Shown here in pieces: positions 9,169 through 16,708 of a stretch of 43,901 nucleotides of DNA. The DNA comes from a virus. A program made the translations under genes and the position numbers. The stretch spans positions 1 through 43,901 of IMG/VR virus record IMGVR_UViG_3300017746_000029; one strand, 5' to 3'. Below the pieces are notes generated by a model, which saw nothing but the letters and a program-made list of their open reading frames with translations, was not told the DNA's origin and made no database searches. The first letter of the stretch is position 1. Each line of letters starts with the position of its first letter.

Positions 9169-9471
9169 TTAAAGTCCTGCTGCTCCAGGAGGTAAATTAT
9201 TTGCGTATCTATTTACTGGTTCTTGGTATGAATCGGCTGTTTCACCTAATTGTGAAGTAGGTGGATTTGTGTAACCCAAAGCACCTGCTCCAAAATTTTG
9301 ATAAGCTGGGTTGTTTAATGTAGGATTTCCTATATTAGAGTATTGATTGTGAAGTTGGGAATTACCTACAATACTAACAGCAGGATCTGTAAGAGGATTA
9401 GTGTTAGGTGATACTGGAACCCCTAAAGGAGATCCATCTGTGTTAAACATATTTTCAATTGAATTTGACAT
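9169..9471 (-). CDS. Small Asn/Pro/Gly-rich probable tail protein
   Basis: A 100-residue protein rich in Asn, Pro, Gly and Thr (PVSPNTNPLTDPAVSIVGN, NPTLNNPAYQNFGAGALGY) with almost no charged residues. No known domain is visible and it is probably extended or disordered. It sits between the tape measure gene and the 717-aa baseplate gene, 9 bases before the latter, so it may be a tail or baseplate linker peptide. The leader contains a TATTTATA element ending 27 bases upstream of the ATG, so it could start its own transcript. The function is unknown. The frame is supported by its tight packing between two real genes and its Met start. Confidence 0.6.
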   Translation of the reverse strand: MSNSIENMFNTDGSPLGVPVSPNTNPLTDPAVSIVGNSQLHNQYSNIGNPTLNNPAYQNFGAGALGYTNPPTSQLGETADSYQEPVNRYANNLPPGAAGL

Positions 9472-9498
9472 AATTTTATATTTTAATTGTTATTTTGT

Positions 9499-9506
9499 TA
9501 TAAATA
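9499..9506 (-). promoter_or_regulatory. TATTTATA element upstream of the 100-aa tail gene
   Basis: The coding strand reads AATATTTATAACAAAAT, 27 bases before the ATG and directly after the tape measure stop. Confidence 0.35.
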
Positions 9507-12086
9507 TTAACCCATTTTGGAAGTTGCTAATGCTAGTGATTTACCTACTTTATTTCCATCAAGTATCACATCACCACCTTCTTTCACGGCAGATATTAAT
9601 TCTTTTAATAAGCCTACTATTTGAGCATTATTTGTATTAGATCCATTCCTATTTGATCCTTCACCTTCTAATAAACCCGGGAGTTTGCTTAAAGGCATTA
9701 CTACTTCATCTTCACCTCCTTCACCAATAATGGCAGGAATACCCCCAGGGGTTGCAGGAACGATACCACCATCTGCTAAACCAACTAAAGAATTTACTTC
9801 TGATGATAAATCTGGGGATTCAATTTCAGTTATATCAACTCCTGGGATGTAATTCACCCCTCTTATTACCATATTAATGGCACCTACTACTAAATCTGTT
9901 ATTGCTTGGAAAGGCATTAACACTAATTTTAATACTCCTCTAATTAGAGATTTAAAACCATCTAATAACATACTAAAATCAAAAGTTAGAATACCTACAA
10001 TTACATCTGCAATACCCCCAAAAATCTCCGTAAATCCATCTGCTATGTTTTGAAAAGCATTTGAGAGTGCTGTTAAAGCAGGTTGTAATACACCCATAAC
10101 TAACCCTATTACATCACCTATTAATTTAGCTATTGGTCCTAAAATTGCAAATATTGGTTCTAAAACGTCCATTACAACATCAAATATAGGAGCTAGACCA
10201 TCCATTAATTGTATAAATATATCTTGAAGTTTATCCATAGCAGCCGCCATTTTTTCTTGTTGAGTTGCGGATTCAAACTGGGCTAATAATCCTGCTTCTG
10301 CTAATTTTGCCTTTTTATCTTCTGTAAGAGTACCATCTTTTAAAGCTTTATTATACATTTCTTGAGCATCACTAGCTGATGCAAAACCTGCTGCTTTTAC
10401 TGCTTCTAATTTTTCTTGTTCTATTAACATTGCAGCCATATCTTCTCTAGACATATTAAATGCTTTGGCCATTGCTTCTTGTTGGATTACATTCATTGCT
10501 CCAAACTCAGCTGCTGTACCTACTTCTTTTCTTAATTCAGCTGCTAATTTAGCTTGATCACCTGCTAATGCTGCTGCTCTAGCTCCTTCTAAATTAAGTT
10601 GTTTACCTGTTAATAGTTCAGCTTCCATTTCAGCTGCAATTGAACTTTCAAAATCTAATAAACCACTTTGGGTAGCTTCTAATTGTTGTTGAGAAATACC
10701 TAACATTTTAGCGTTGAATACCTGTTTGGCCATTTCTTTGGTATTCATTCTATTATTCAACATTTGAACAGCTGACATTTCGCCAATACCTTCTTGAATG
10801 TCTTTAGCACTTATTGAAAGACCATTTTGAGCATTTAATTCCATTGTAACAGCTTGAACTTTTTCAAGTTGTTTTTGAATAGAAGTTCCACTCATTAAGG
10901 CTTTTTCAGCAAATACATCCATAGCATGAGATGATAGTCCTGTTTTTTCTGATATTTCTGCAAATTCTGCGGCAAATTCACCTGAAAACTTTACAGATGT
11001 TCCAAATAACTTATTTAGTTGAACTTGTGCCTTTACTACATCTTGAGATGATACTAATAAGTCTCCTGACATAGAGGCAGCATCAGCCATTTCTGCATTT
11101 AATTCTCTTGCTTCTGCAGCTGATATTCCTAGTGATTTTGCTGTTGTTCCTGATGCAGAGTCAATAACCTTCAAGGCATTTACAGCTTCTATTATTAAAC
11201 CAACAGGTCCAAGAGCTTTAGTAAGCATTGGTCCTATAGATTTCAATCCGGCCATGAATGGAGCTATAGATTTAGTTAACCCTAAAGTTTTTGCTTTTGC
11301 AGCGGCTGATGCTCCTTGGAGCATTTTTCCATTTTTGCCTATTAATTTTCCTTCTAATCCTAAGGATTTTATTTTATCAGCATCTAAGCCTTTTCCTGTT
11401 TTTAAAGCTTTTAGGTTTTCTTTACTAAGTTTTTTAGTAGTACCAAAATTTTCTAAATTAAACTGAGCTTGTTTTCTAGCTGCTTCTGAAGCTTCTTCAA
11501 AAGGACCACTAAACTTACTTAAACCTGGAATAGCTTTTGAAATTTCAGATAACCCCCCAAAACTCTTAACCCCAAAACTCTTACTTATTGTTTGAGAATT
11601 TTTTGCTACTTTTTTTAGTTGATTTTGAAGATTTTTAGCTTCTGTAACTTGAGCAGCAATTGATTGAGCTATATCAGCATTTAATTTAGCATCAGTAGCT
11701 GTACCATCATTAATAGAATCTAATAATTGTTCCCTTTGTTGAGATAAAAGAAGTATATTTTTAGTTAAAGTTTGTTGTTGTTTTGCAATTTTAACATTGG
11801 TCTCAGTAAGACCTAATTGATCTTTACTAACAGAATAAGCATCGTTTGCTATTTTAGTAACAGATGCACTTAAATCTTTAATTTGTTTTCTTTGAACTAT
11901 TTCAAAACTCATGTTCTTTACCTGATCTGCAAGAACATTATTTAAATTTTGTTGATCTGTAAGTACATCAGAATTAATACCTCTTCTTTCCGCTAAAAGA
12001 TCAATAATTTGTTCTTCTAGGGTTTTAGTCTGAGACATCTCATTATTGAGATCTTTTTGATTTTGAATATCTTTCTGATCAGCCAT
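9507..12086 (-). CDS. Tail tape measure protein
   Basis: An 859-residue protein with tape measure architecture. The N-terminal ~170 residues are polar and coiled-coil-like (TKTLEEQIIDLLAERRGI, NLQNQLKKVAKNSQTISK). The middle is Ala/Met/Glu-rich helix, and residues ~625-750 form a long hydrophobic segment (APIFDVVMDVLEPIFAILGP, VIGLVMGVLQPALTALSNAF) typical of the part that reaches the host membrane. Near the C-terminus GLADGGIVPATPGGIPAIIG followed by EGGEDEVVMPL is a motif common in tape measure proteins. Length predicts tail length at about 0.15 nm per residue, hence roughly 130 nm, somewhat longer than T4. It lies right after the gp26-like gene and its frameshift extension, the usual place downstream of tail assembly chaperones. 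Confidence 0.85.
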   Translation of the reverse strand: MADQKDIQNQKDLNNEMSQTKTLEEQIIDLLAERRGINSDVLTDQQNLNNVLADQVKNMSFEIVQRKQIKDLSASVTKIANDAYSVSKDQLGLTETNVKIAKQQQTLTKNILLLSQQREQLLDSINDGTATDAKLNADIAQSIAAQVTEAKNLQNQLKKVAKNSQTISKSFGVKSFGGLSEISKAIPGLSKFSGPFEEASEAARKQAQFNLENFGTTKKLSKENLKALKTGKGLDADKIKSLGLEGKLIGKNGKMLQGASAAAKAKTLGLTKSIAPFMAGLKSIGPMLTKALGPVGLIIEAVNALKVIDSASGTTAKSLGISAAEARELNAEMADAASMSGDLLVSSQDVVKAQVQLNKLFGTSVKFSGEFAAEFAEISEKTGLSSHAMDVFAEKALMSGTSIQKQLEKVQAVTMELNAQNGLSISAKDIQEGIGEMSAVQMLNNRMNTKEMAKQVFNAKMLGISQQQLEATQSGLLDFESSIAAEMEAELLTGKQLNLEGARAAALAGDQAKLAAELRKEVGTAAEFGAMNVIQQEAMAKAFNMSREDMAAMLIEQEKLEAVKAAGFASASDAQEMYNKALKDGTLTEDKKAKLAEAGLLAQFESATQQEKMAAAMDKLQDIFIQLMDGLAPIFDVVMDVLEPIFAILGPIAKLIGDVIGLVMGVLQPALTALSNAFQNIADGFTEIFGGIADVIVGILTFDFSMLLDGFKSLIRGVLKLVLMPFQAITDLVVGAINMVIRGVNYIPGVDITEIESPDLSSEVNSLVGLADGGIVPATPGGIPAIIGEGGEDEVVMPLSKLPGLLEGEGSNRNGSNTNNAQIVGLLKELISAVKEGGDVILDGNKVGKSLALATSKMG

Positions 12087-12102
12087 TTAAACTATGTTTT
12101 AT

Positions 12103-12110
12103 TATAAATA
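12103..12110 (-). promoter_or_regulatory. TATTTATA element upstream of the tape measure gene
   Basis: The coding strand reads AATATTTATAATAAAAC, 16 bases before the ATG. Confidence 0.35.
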
Positions 12111-12120
12111 TTAGAAGGCA

Positions 12121-12417
12121 TCATTTTTTTGATGCCTTCGTAACATAATTGGGGGAAGTTGGTTTTGATCGTAAAGCTTCTTTAGGAATTTTATCTTTTG
12201 TAGAACTATTTAAATCAAAATTAGTTCCCTTTCCTTTAGAAGCATTTTTCATTGCTTCTGCTTCTGCAGATCTTGCTTCATAGATCTGTTGGTACGTAAA
12301 TCTTCGCAACCATATAGGCATACTGTAAACAGTATTCCAATCGTAACCACCCTGCCCATAATAAACTATGTCATGGATGGTTTTGAAGAGATTGATCCTA
12401 TAAGTCGCTGTCAGGCC
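12121..12417 (-). CDS. Frameshift extension of the gp26-like protein (98 codons, no start of its own needed)
   Basis: A second frame stays open from just after the T7 run at 12418-12424 to the TAA at 12121. It reads GLTATYRINLFKTIHDIVYY, then GQGGYDWNTVYSMPIWLRRF, then a polar Lys/Ser/Thr-rich tail ending in VTKASKK. An internal ATG at 12321 would give a 66-residue product starting MPIWLRRF, but the codons upstream of it look equally protein-like (Trp, Tyr and Gly rich). The preferred reading is therefore that this part is made as a fusion to the upstream gene by a +1 or -2 shift. Position directly before the tape measure gene matches the gpG/gpGT chaperone arrangement of other tailed phages. 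Confidence 0.55.
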   Translation of the reverse strand, partial: GLTATYRINLFKTIHDIVYYGQGGYDWNTVYSMPIWLRRFTYQQIYEARSAEAEAMKNASKGKGTNFDLNSSTKDKIPKEALRSKPTSPNYVTKASKK

Positions 12418-13144
12418 AAAAAAAGTTGACGGTCATCGGAAGGGTAACATCCCTTTCGCTGCCGTCACTACTCACGTGGTTAAAGGTTAAATCAATATCA
12501 GGTTGGAATGTTTTTACATGCTCTCTAAATGCTCTAGAGTCTCTAGCCAACATATAATTATCTACAAATTCTCTAATAATTTTTACTTCACTATCCCCAT
12601 TTATAGATGTAATCATATGCTTTAAACGAGTTGATAACTCAGGAGATGATTTTTTATCTAATTTTTTTAAACCTTTTACTTCAGATTTAATTGCTCTGTC
12701 ATCTCTATTATTTAATAGTTTAAAAGTAATCTCAGCTTTAGAGTGAGGTAAAGTAAATGAAAATTGGTTAGTATTTTTTTCAATTAATTCACTTTCATTA
12801 ATCCATCGTTGTTCTAATTCTGATAGGTCTACTGTTACTGTTTCATTTTCATAAGAAAATGTATAATCTTTACCATATCCTAAAACTCTAGCAGCAACCA
12901 TAATTGAATTTTTGTCTCCAACTACTAAATCATCATAATTAATTTTTGTTACAATTAATGCCTTTAATAGTCTATCAATAACAGTTCCATCTTTAATGTA
13001 GTTTTGATTTGTAAGGATGTCTTCTTCTTTTGCTGTCATATATTTCATCTCAATGACCCCAGAAGATAAAGGATTGTCTTTAGGATAGACTAAACCTTTT
13101 GAAGGTAATTCTACTTGTTCAGTAGGAAATTTTAATTCTTGCAT
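12398..13144 (-). CDS. gp26-family baseplate/tail assembly protein (zero-frame product)
   Basis: A 248-residue protein beginning MQELKFPTEQVELPSKGLVY and continuing with EMKYMTAKEEDILTNQNYIK and MVAARVLGYGKDY. This pattern is typical of the T4 gp26-like 'T4 bacteriophage base plate protein' family. In T4, gp26 belongs to the baseplate hub pathway; in related phages the gene before the tape measure often acts as a tail assembly chaperone. The zero-frame stop follows NFFWPDSDL, six codons after a run of seven T. Reading around that run by +1 gives a continuous 340-residue product (242 residues, then 98), or 341 residues for -2. A terminator at 13195-13221 separates it from the tube gene, so it is probably expressed less than tube and sheath. 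Confidence 0.7.
   Translation of the reverse strand: MQELKFPTEQVELPSKGLVYPKDNPLSSGVIEMKYMTAKEEDILTNQNYIKDGTVIDRLLKALIVTKINYDDLVVGDKNSIMVAARVLGYGKDYTFSYENETVTVDLSELEQRWINESELIEKNTNQFSFTLPHSKAEITFKLLNNRDDRAIKSEVKGLKKLDKKSSPELSTRLKHMITSINGDSEVKIIREFVDNYMLARDSRAFREHVKTFQPDIDLTFNHVSSDGSERDVTLPMTVNFFWPDSDL
12418..12424 (-). other. T7 slippery run, candidate frameshift site
   Basis: On the coding strand the zero frame reads AAC TTT TTT TGG CCT. Skipping one T (or moving back two) gives AAC TTT TTT GGC CTG ACA, which stays open for 98 codons. A -1 shift would hit TGA after two codons (TTG GCC TGA). The site is a homopolymer, so polymerase slippage and a sequencing length error are also possible. Confidence 0.5.
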
Positions 13145-13194
13145 ATAAATTTTATTTAGTTATAACTTAATTGTCATGTATACATACATAATGT

Positions 13195-13221
13195 AAAAAA
13201 AAGCTTGACCGAAGCCAAGCT
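13195..13221 (-). terminator. Intrinsic terminator after the tail tube gene
   Basis: On the minus strand AGCTTGGC-TTCG-GTCAAGCT forms an 8-bp stem (one G-T pair) closed by a C(UUCG)G tetraloop and followed by eight or nine T. It lies 25 bases after the tube stop. It should uncouple abundant sheath and tube mRNA from the gp26-like and tape measure genes. Confidence 0.85.
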
Positions 13222-13246
13222 ATTTTTAAAAAAATATTTATTTTTA

Positions 13247-13735
13247 TTAGAAATTTAACACGCAGTAATCCATTCCAATTGTTAAATCAATGTTTTGTGC
13301 TTCACCATCAGAATCCCAGTTCATATCAGCAAATGAACCGTCTTTGATAAATGCACCTTTAATAATCCATTCTGAAACTACATCACCTACGGGACCTAAT
13401 ACATCAATAGTTAAGTCTTTCTTGTAGAAATCAGAGTAACCAGCTCTACCAGTTACTGATTCATAATGTAATCTAACCCATTCCATCACTGCTTGAGCAC
13501 CAGAAGGAGTAATTGGATCAAATAATTGCATTGTAATGTCATTCCATCTTAATTTACCTTTTACTTTTCTATAAGTATTGATATGATTAAGTACAATTTC
13601 ATCTTGTGCGAATCCTAATCCACTTACACCTTTAATGATATATGATGGGAATCCGTCAACATACATCACAAATCTATTTGCTACCTTTGGTTCAAATGCT
13701 GTGAAAAATATTTCGTTTGGATCTAATACTGCCAT
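13247..13735 (-). CDS. gp19: Tail tube protein (gp19)
   Basis: A 162-residue protein of T4 gp19 type, in length and sequence. Recognisable parts are the N-terminal FTAFEPKVANRFVMYVDGFP, IIKGVSGLGFAQDEI, the central TYRKVKGKLRWNDITMQLFD, and MEWVRLHYESVTGRAGYSDF. Hexameric rings of this beta-barrel protein stack to form the inner tube through which DNA passes. It directly follows the sheath gene, as gene 19 follows 18 in T4, and ends at a strong terminator. A TATTTATA element lies 29 bases upstream of the ATG and no Shine-Dalgarno sequence is visible in the A-rich leader. No unusual feature is seen. Confidence 0.92.
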   Translation of the reverse strand: MAVLDPNEIFFTAFEPKVANRFVMYVDGFPSYIIKGVSGLGFAQDEIVLNHINTYRKVKGKLRWNDITMQLFDPITPSGAQAVMEWVRLHYESVTGRAGYSDFYKKDLTIDVLGPVGDVVSEWIIKGAFIKDGSFADMNWDSDGEAQNIDLTIGMDYCVLNF

Positions 13736-13764
13736 TTTATGTTTGTTTTATTTTTTTATTCAGT

Positions 13765-13772
13765 TATAAATA
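13765..13772 (-). promoter_or_regulatory. TATTTATA element upstream of tail tube gene
   Basis: The coding strand reads AATATTTATAACTG here, 29 bases before the ATG. It is one copy of an element that recurs upstream of late genes in this window, and a late promoter core is the leading interpretation. Confidence 0.35.
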
Positions 13773-13788
13773 TTATATTCTCTAATTC

Positions 13789-16356
13789 TTATGCAGGAAA
13801 TTCAGCTCCTGTTGGTAGAATATTGAAATCTAGGTAAATAAATTCTGCCGTTTTAGTTGGTTGAATGTATATAGCACCTCTTAATTCATTTCTATCAATT
13901 ACATCGGGTCCATTATTTGAATCGTTCATTACAACTTTAAACGCGTATAAACCTTGTCTTTGTTGTACTGATTCTAAATATGGGTTAACCTGACTTAAGA
14001 ATATATTTCTTGTAGCTGCTGTATTTTGTTCAAATACTAAGTTATCAGATATCTGTGAAATATAATTTTTAAGTGCGATTAATAATCTTCTAACATTTAC
14101 TCTATCTAAAGCACTTGCTTGATTTTGTAATGTTTTCTGACCAAATACTACAACTCCTCTACCTGGGAATGTTGCTATTGGGTTAACTTTACCTGTGTAT
14201 AATGTATCTCTATTAGCTTGGGTTAATTTTCTTTCAGCTTGAAGTACTTGACCTAATCCACCTCTATTAATACCTGCTGGTGCAAACCATGCTTCTGCTG
14301 TTCTATCATTATTAGCATACACACCTGGAATTAATGTTGAAGCTGGAACCCAAACTCTTTGTCCTGAATCTGGATCAGTTACCATACACCATGGCCAATA
14401 TGAAGCTGCATATGAAGTATCCTGAGCAGTTGCTGTTGATGTTACTGCAGTTATTGATGAAGCATATGGTTCAAGATCTAATACTACAATATTATCTCCT
14501 CTATTTTCAGTATTTGAAATTAAAGTGTTTAATATTGAAGAGTATCCTGATTGATATAATCCTGGGGATGAAATAATGTTATATTTGTAATCATCTTTAT
14601 TAGCTAATAAATTAAATGCTGTTGTATAATTACCATCTTTTAATCCTTGAGTATCATTACCATCAATGTATTGGTAATAATTACCAGTTCCTGTTAAAAT
14701 AGTACCTACTGCATCTCCAAATGCACCTGAAGCTGCTACTGGAATTGAAGCTGTGTATACAGATTTAGCATTTCCAGCATTATCTAAATAATCTGGTGTT
14801 TTATATGCTACTGATTTTACTCTTACATATCTTGAAGCATTAGCATAAGAACCACTTGTTTGTAAATAAACATCCGTTCCAGATCCTCTAACTACTTGTT
14901 TTTGGTCTCCAATTATTCTTGAAATATAATTTGAAGCTTTTGGATCTAATGATACATTGTTAAAGCTTTCAAGTACTGATTTTGCTCTTGTAGTATCATT
15001 ACCTTGTCTAATAATTACACTAAATGTACCCGATGATGTGTTTGGTGAAACAATTTCCCATCTAATATTATCAGATGTACCATTTGTTAAAACTCCGTTT
15101 GAAGCTAAAGCACCATCACTATTCATAATTATACCTTCACCAATTGTTTCTAATGTGAAAGCATTTGCATCTAAAATATCTGCATCTACTAATGTTAATA
15201 CTAAGGCAGCTGATGGGTTACCCATGTCTGCTGCTGCTACTGTTAATGTATCTCCTACTGCATATCCTGATCCAGCTGTAGTAACTTGTACTCCTACTGT
15301 TTCAACAAATATATCATCAGCAATTAATGTAATTTCTACTGCTGTTGAGTCTTGTAACATTCCTGCAGAAACTGTTACTACTAAATCACCTGCGGCACCC
15401 GCAAAACCAGCTGTAATCAAATCTGCAGCTGTTATTGTAATAGTGTCATTTACAACATACCCAGTACCTATATCTACAACGGATACTGCTGATAAAGCAT
15501 TGGCTCCATCACCCGTTATTGCTATTGTTGCTCCTGTACCTGTTCCTGATGTTGAGGATTGTGCTACTGTAAATGGACCTGTTACGTTTCCAATTGGAGT
15601 AGCTGCGGTTTCTGCTAAAATATCATCACCAGTTATTAACTGTCCAGTTCCTAAAGCACCTGCTGGGATTGTTAATACATTTGTAGCAATATATCCAGAT
15701 CCGCTTGTAGTTACAGTAATTCCAGTAACTGTTGGAGCAGTTGTTCCTGTTACTACTACTGTAGCAACGGCACCTGTTCCGGATCCATTTGTTAAATTAA
15801 CAGAGTAAGAACCGGCTCCTGCAGTAGTTGTATTAGTTGTAATAGATCCTAATAAAGCATCTGCTGTGTCAACTAATTTACCATTTACGTTTGAAGCTGT
15901 TACTGCTAATACTATTCCTGTTCCAGTTCCACTTGTAGAAGGGGTTACTGTGTTTTCAAAGGCAGCACCATTTTCACCACCTGATGTCCAAGATCCTAAT
16001 AAATTAGTTCCTAAAAGTACATCTCCAGTTTCTTGATCATTGAAAATTGTTGAAGAGGTAGCTGAACTAAATGAACCTGAAGCTACTCTAGTAACAATTA
16101 ACGAAGTACCTCCGTTTTGGAAGTAATTGTATGCTGAAATTGATGTTAAAAATGTATATTCGTCAGATCCACTATCAAAAGTAGTACCAAAGTTAGCTTG
16201 ATACTCACTGTAGGTAGTTATAAGTTTTGGAATATTGACTTGACCTTTTACTGTAGGTCCTACTAATGCTGCACCAGCTTGTATAGGTTGAGAAGTAATC
16301 TGAGATTGATCATTTTCTCTTGCTAGTACTCCTGGGGAAATTAATGTTTCTGCCAT
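13789..16356 (-). CDS. gp18: Contractile tail sheath protein (gp18) with inserted repeat module
   Basis: An 855-residue sheath protein; T4 gp18 has 659. The N-terminal ~130 residues (AETLISPGVLARENDQS, GAALVGPTVKGQVNIPKL, YNYFQNGGTSLIVTRV) and the C-terminal half (DPDSGQRVWVPASTLIPGVY, WFAPAGINRGGL, FPGRGVVVFGQKTLQ, LRGAIYIQPTKTAEFIYLDF) are sheath-like. The C-terminal part would pack against the tube and mediate contraction. Residues ~138-398 are an insertion of three Gly/Thr/Val-rich beta repeats, each with a GSGTGA-type start and a GSGY or GTGY turn. It should project from the outer surface of the sheath. The same three repeats occur in the 437-aa virion protein at 34970-36283. The gene lies 53 bases before the tube gene. 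Confidence 0.9.
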   Translation of the reverse strand: MAETLISPGVLARENDQSQITSQPIQAGAALVGPTVKGQVNIPKLITTYSEYQANFGTTFDSGSDEYTFLTSISAYNYFQNGGTSLIVTRVASGSFSSATSSTIFNDQETGDVLLGTNLLGSWTSGGENGAAFENTVTPSTSGTGTGIVLAVTASNVNGKLVDTADALLGSITTNTTTAGAGSYSVNLTNGSGTGAVATVVVTGTTAPTVTGITVTTSGSGYIATNVLTIPAGALGTGQLITGDDILAETAATPIGNVTGPFTVAQSSTSGTGTGATIAITGDGANALSAVSVVDIGTGYVVNDTITITAADLITAGFAGAAGDLVVTVSAGMLQDSTAVEITLIADDIFVETVGVQVTTAGSGYAVGDTLTVAAADMGNPSAALVLTLVDADILDANAFTLETIGEGIIMNSDGALASNGVLTNGTSDNIRWEIVSPNTSSGTFSVIIRQGNDTTRAKSVLESFNNVSLDPKASNYISRIIGDQKQVVRGSGTDVYLQTSGSYANASRYVRVKSVAYKTPDYLDNAGNAKSVYTASIPVAASGAFGDAVGTILTGTGNYYQYIDGNDTQGLKDGNYTTAFNLLANKDDYKYNIISSPGLYQSGYSSILNTLISNTENRGDNIVVLDLEPYASSITAVTSTATAQDTSYAASYWPWCMVTDPDSGQRVWVPASTLIPGVYANNDRTAEAWFAPAGINRGGLGQVLQAERKLTQANRDTLYTGKVNPIATFPGRGVVVFGQKTLQNQASALDRVNVRRLLIALKNYISQISDNLVFEQNTAATRNIFLSQVNPYLESVQQRQGLYAFKVVMNDSNNGPDVIDRNELRGAIYIQPTKTAEFIYLDFNILPTGAEFPA
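15163..15945 (-). repeat. Three-repeat GSGTG/GSGY module inserted in the sheath gene
   Basis: Encodes sheath residues ~138-398. The three units carry the landmarks GSGTGAVATVVVTG...GSGYIATNVLTIPAGALG, GTGTGATIAITG...GTGYVVNDTITITAADLI, and AGSGYAVGDTLTVAAADMG. The repeats are protein-level and diverged, not recent DNA copies. Confidence 0.7.
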
Positions 16357-16380
16357 GTTGTTTAAATGTTATATTTTGAT

Positions 16381-16388
16381 AATAAATA
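16381..16388 (-). promoter_or_regulatory. TATTTATT variant element upstream of sheath gene
   Basis: The coding strand reads ATATATTTATTATC, 24 bases before the sheath ATG. It differs from TATTTATA at the last base. Confidence 0.3.
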
Positions 16389-16408
16389 TATGAGGGTCTG
16401 TTAAAAAT

Positions 16409-16660
16409 TTATTCTGTTGGGGAAAATTCACCTTTTTCTAATGAAATAGTTCCATTCCCATATTTTTCTTCTAATTCTTTTCCTATTTTAATTTCTTCTT
16501 CTTTTATTGAAATTAAATTTGATTTAATTTGCTCTTTTCTTAAATTAAGATCCATTTTTTGAATTTCAATTTCACCTAAAACATTTACTAACTGACTATA
16601 TTTTGTTTTTAAATCAGTTAGAGATTGAATTTCTTCTTTTGTTAAAACTTTTTTTTCCAT
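16409..16660 (-). CDS. Small coiled-coil protein upstream of the sheath gene
   Basis: An 83-residue, highly charged protein, probably one long helix or coiled coil. Residues ~8-68 show heptad-like spacing of Leu and Ile (LTDLKTKYSQLVNVLGEIEI, NLRKEQIKSNLISIKEEEI), followed by a polar tail. No family is recognised. It sits between the 626-aa fibre gene and the sheath gene with short gaps on both sides. It may be a small virion component or an assembly chaperone, but this is inferred from place and shape only. A TATTTATA element lies only 5 bases upstream of the ATG, so a transcript starting from it would be nearly leaderless. Confidence 0.65.
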   Translation of the reverse strand: MEKKVLTKEEIQSLTDLKTKYSQLVNVLGEIEIQKMDLNLRKEQIKSNLISIKEEEIKIGKELEEKYGNGTISLEKGEFSPTE

Positions 16661-16665
16661 CTTAT

Positions 16666-16673
16666 TATAAATA
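16666..16673 (-). promoter_or_regulatory. TATTTATA element upstream of the coiled-coil gene
   Basis: The coding strand reads AATATTTATAATAAG, 5 bases before the ATG. It is the copy closest to a start codon. Confidence 0.3.
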
Positions 16674-16708
16674 TTAAATTATTTGTTAAAATTGCTATTT
16701 TTGTTTGA

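Noticed and set aside
14957-15808. 283-codon open frame on the plus strand inside the sheath gene
   Set aside because: It coincides with the repetitive Gly/Thr/Val insertion of the sheath and has no protein-like motif or start context. All supported genes are on the other strand.
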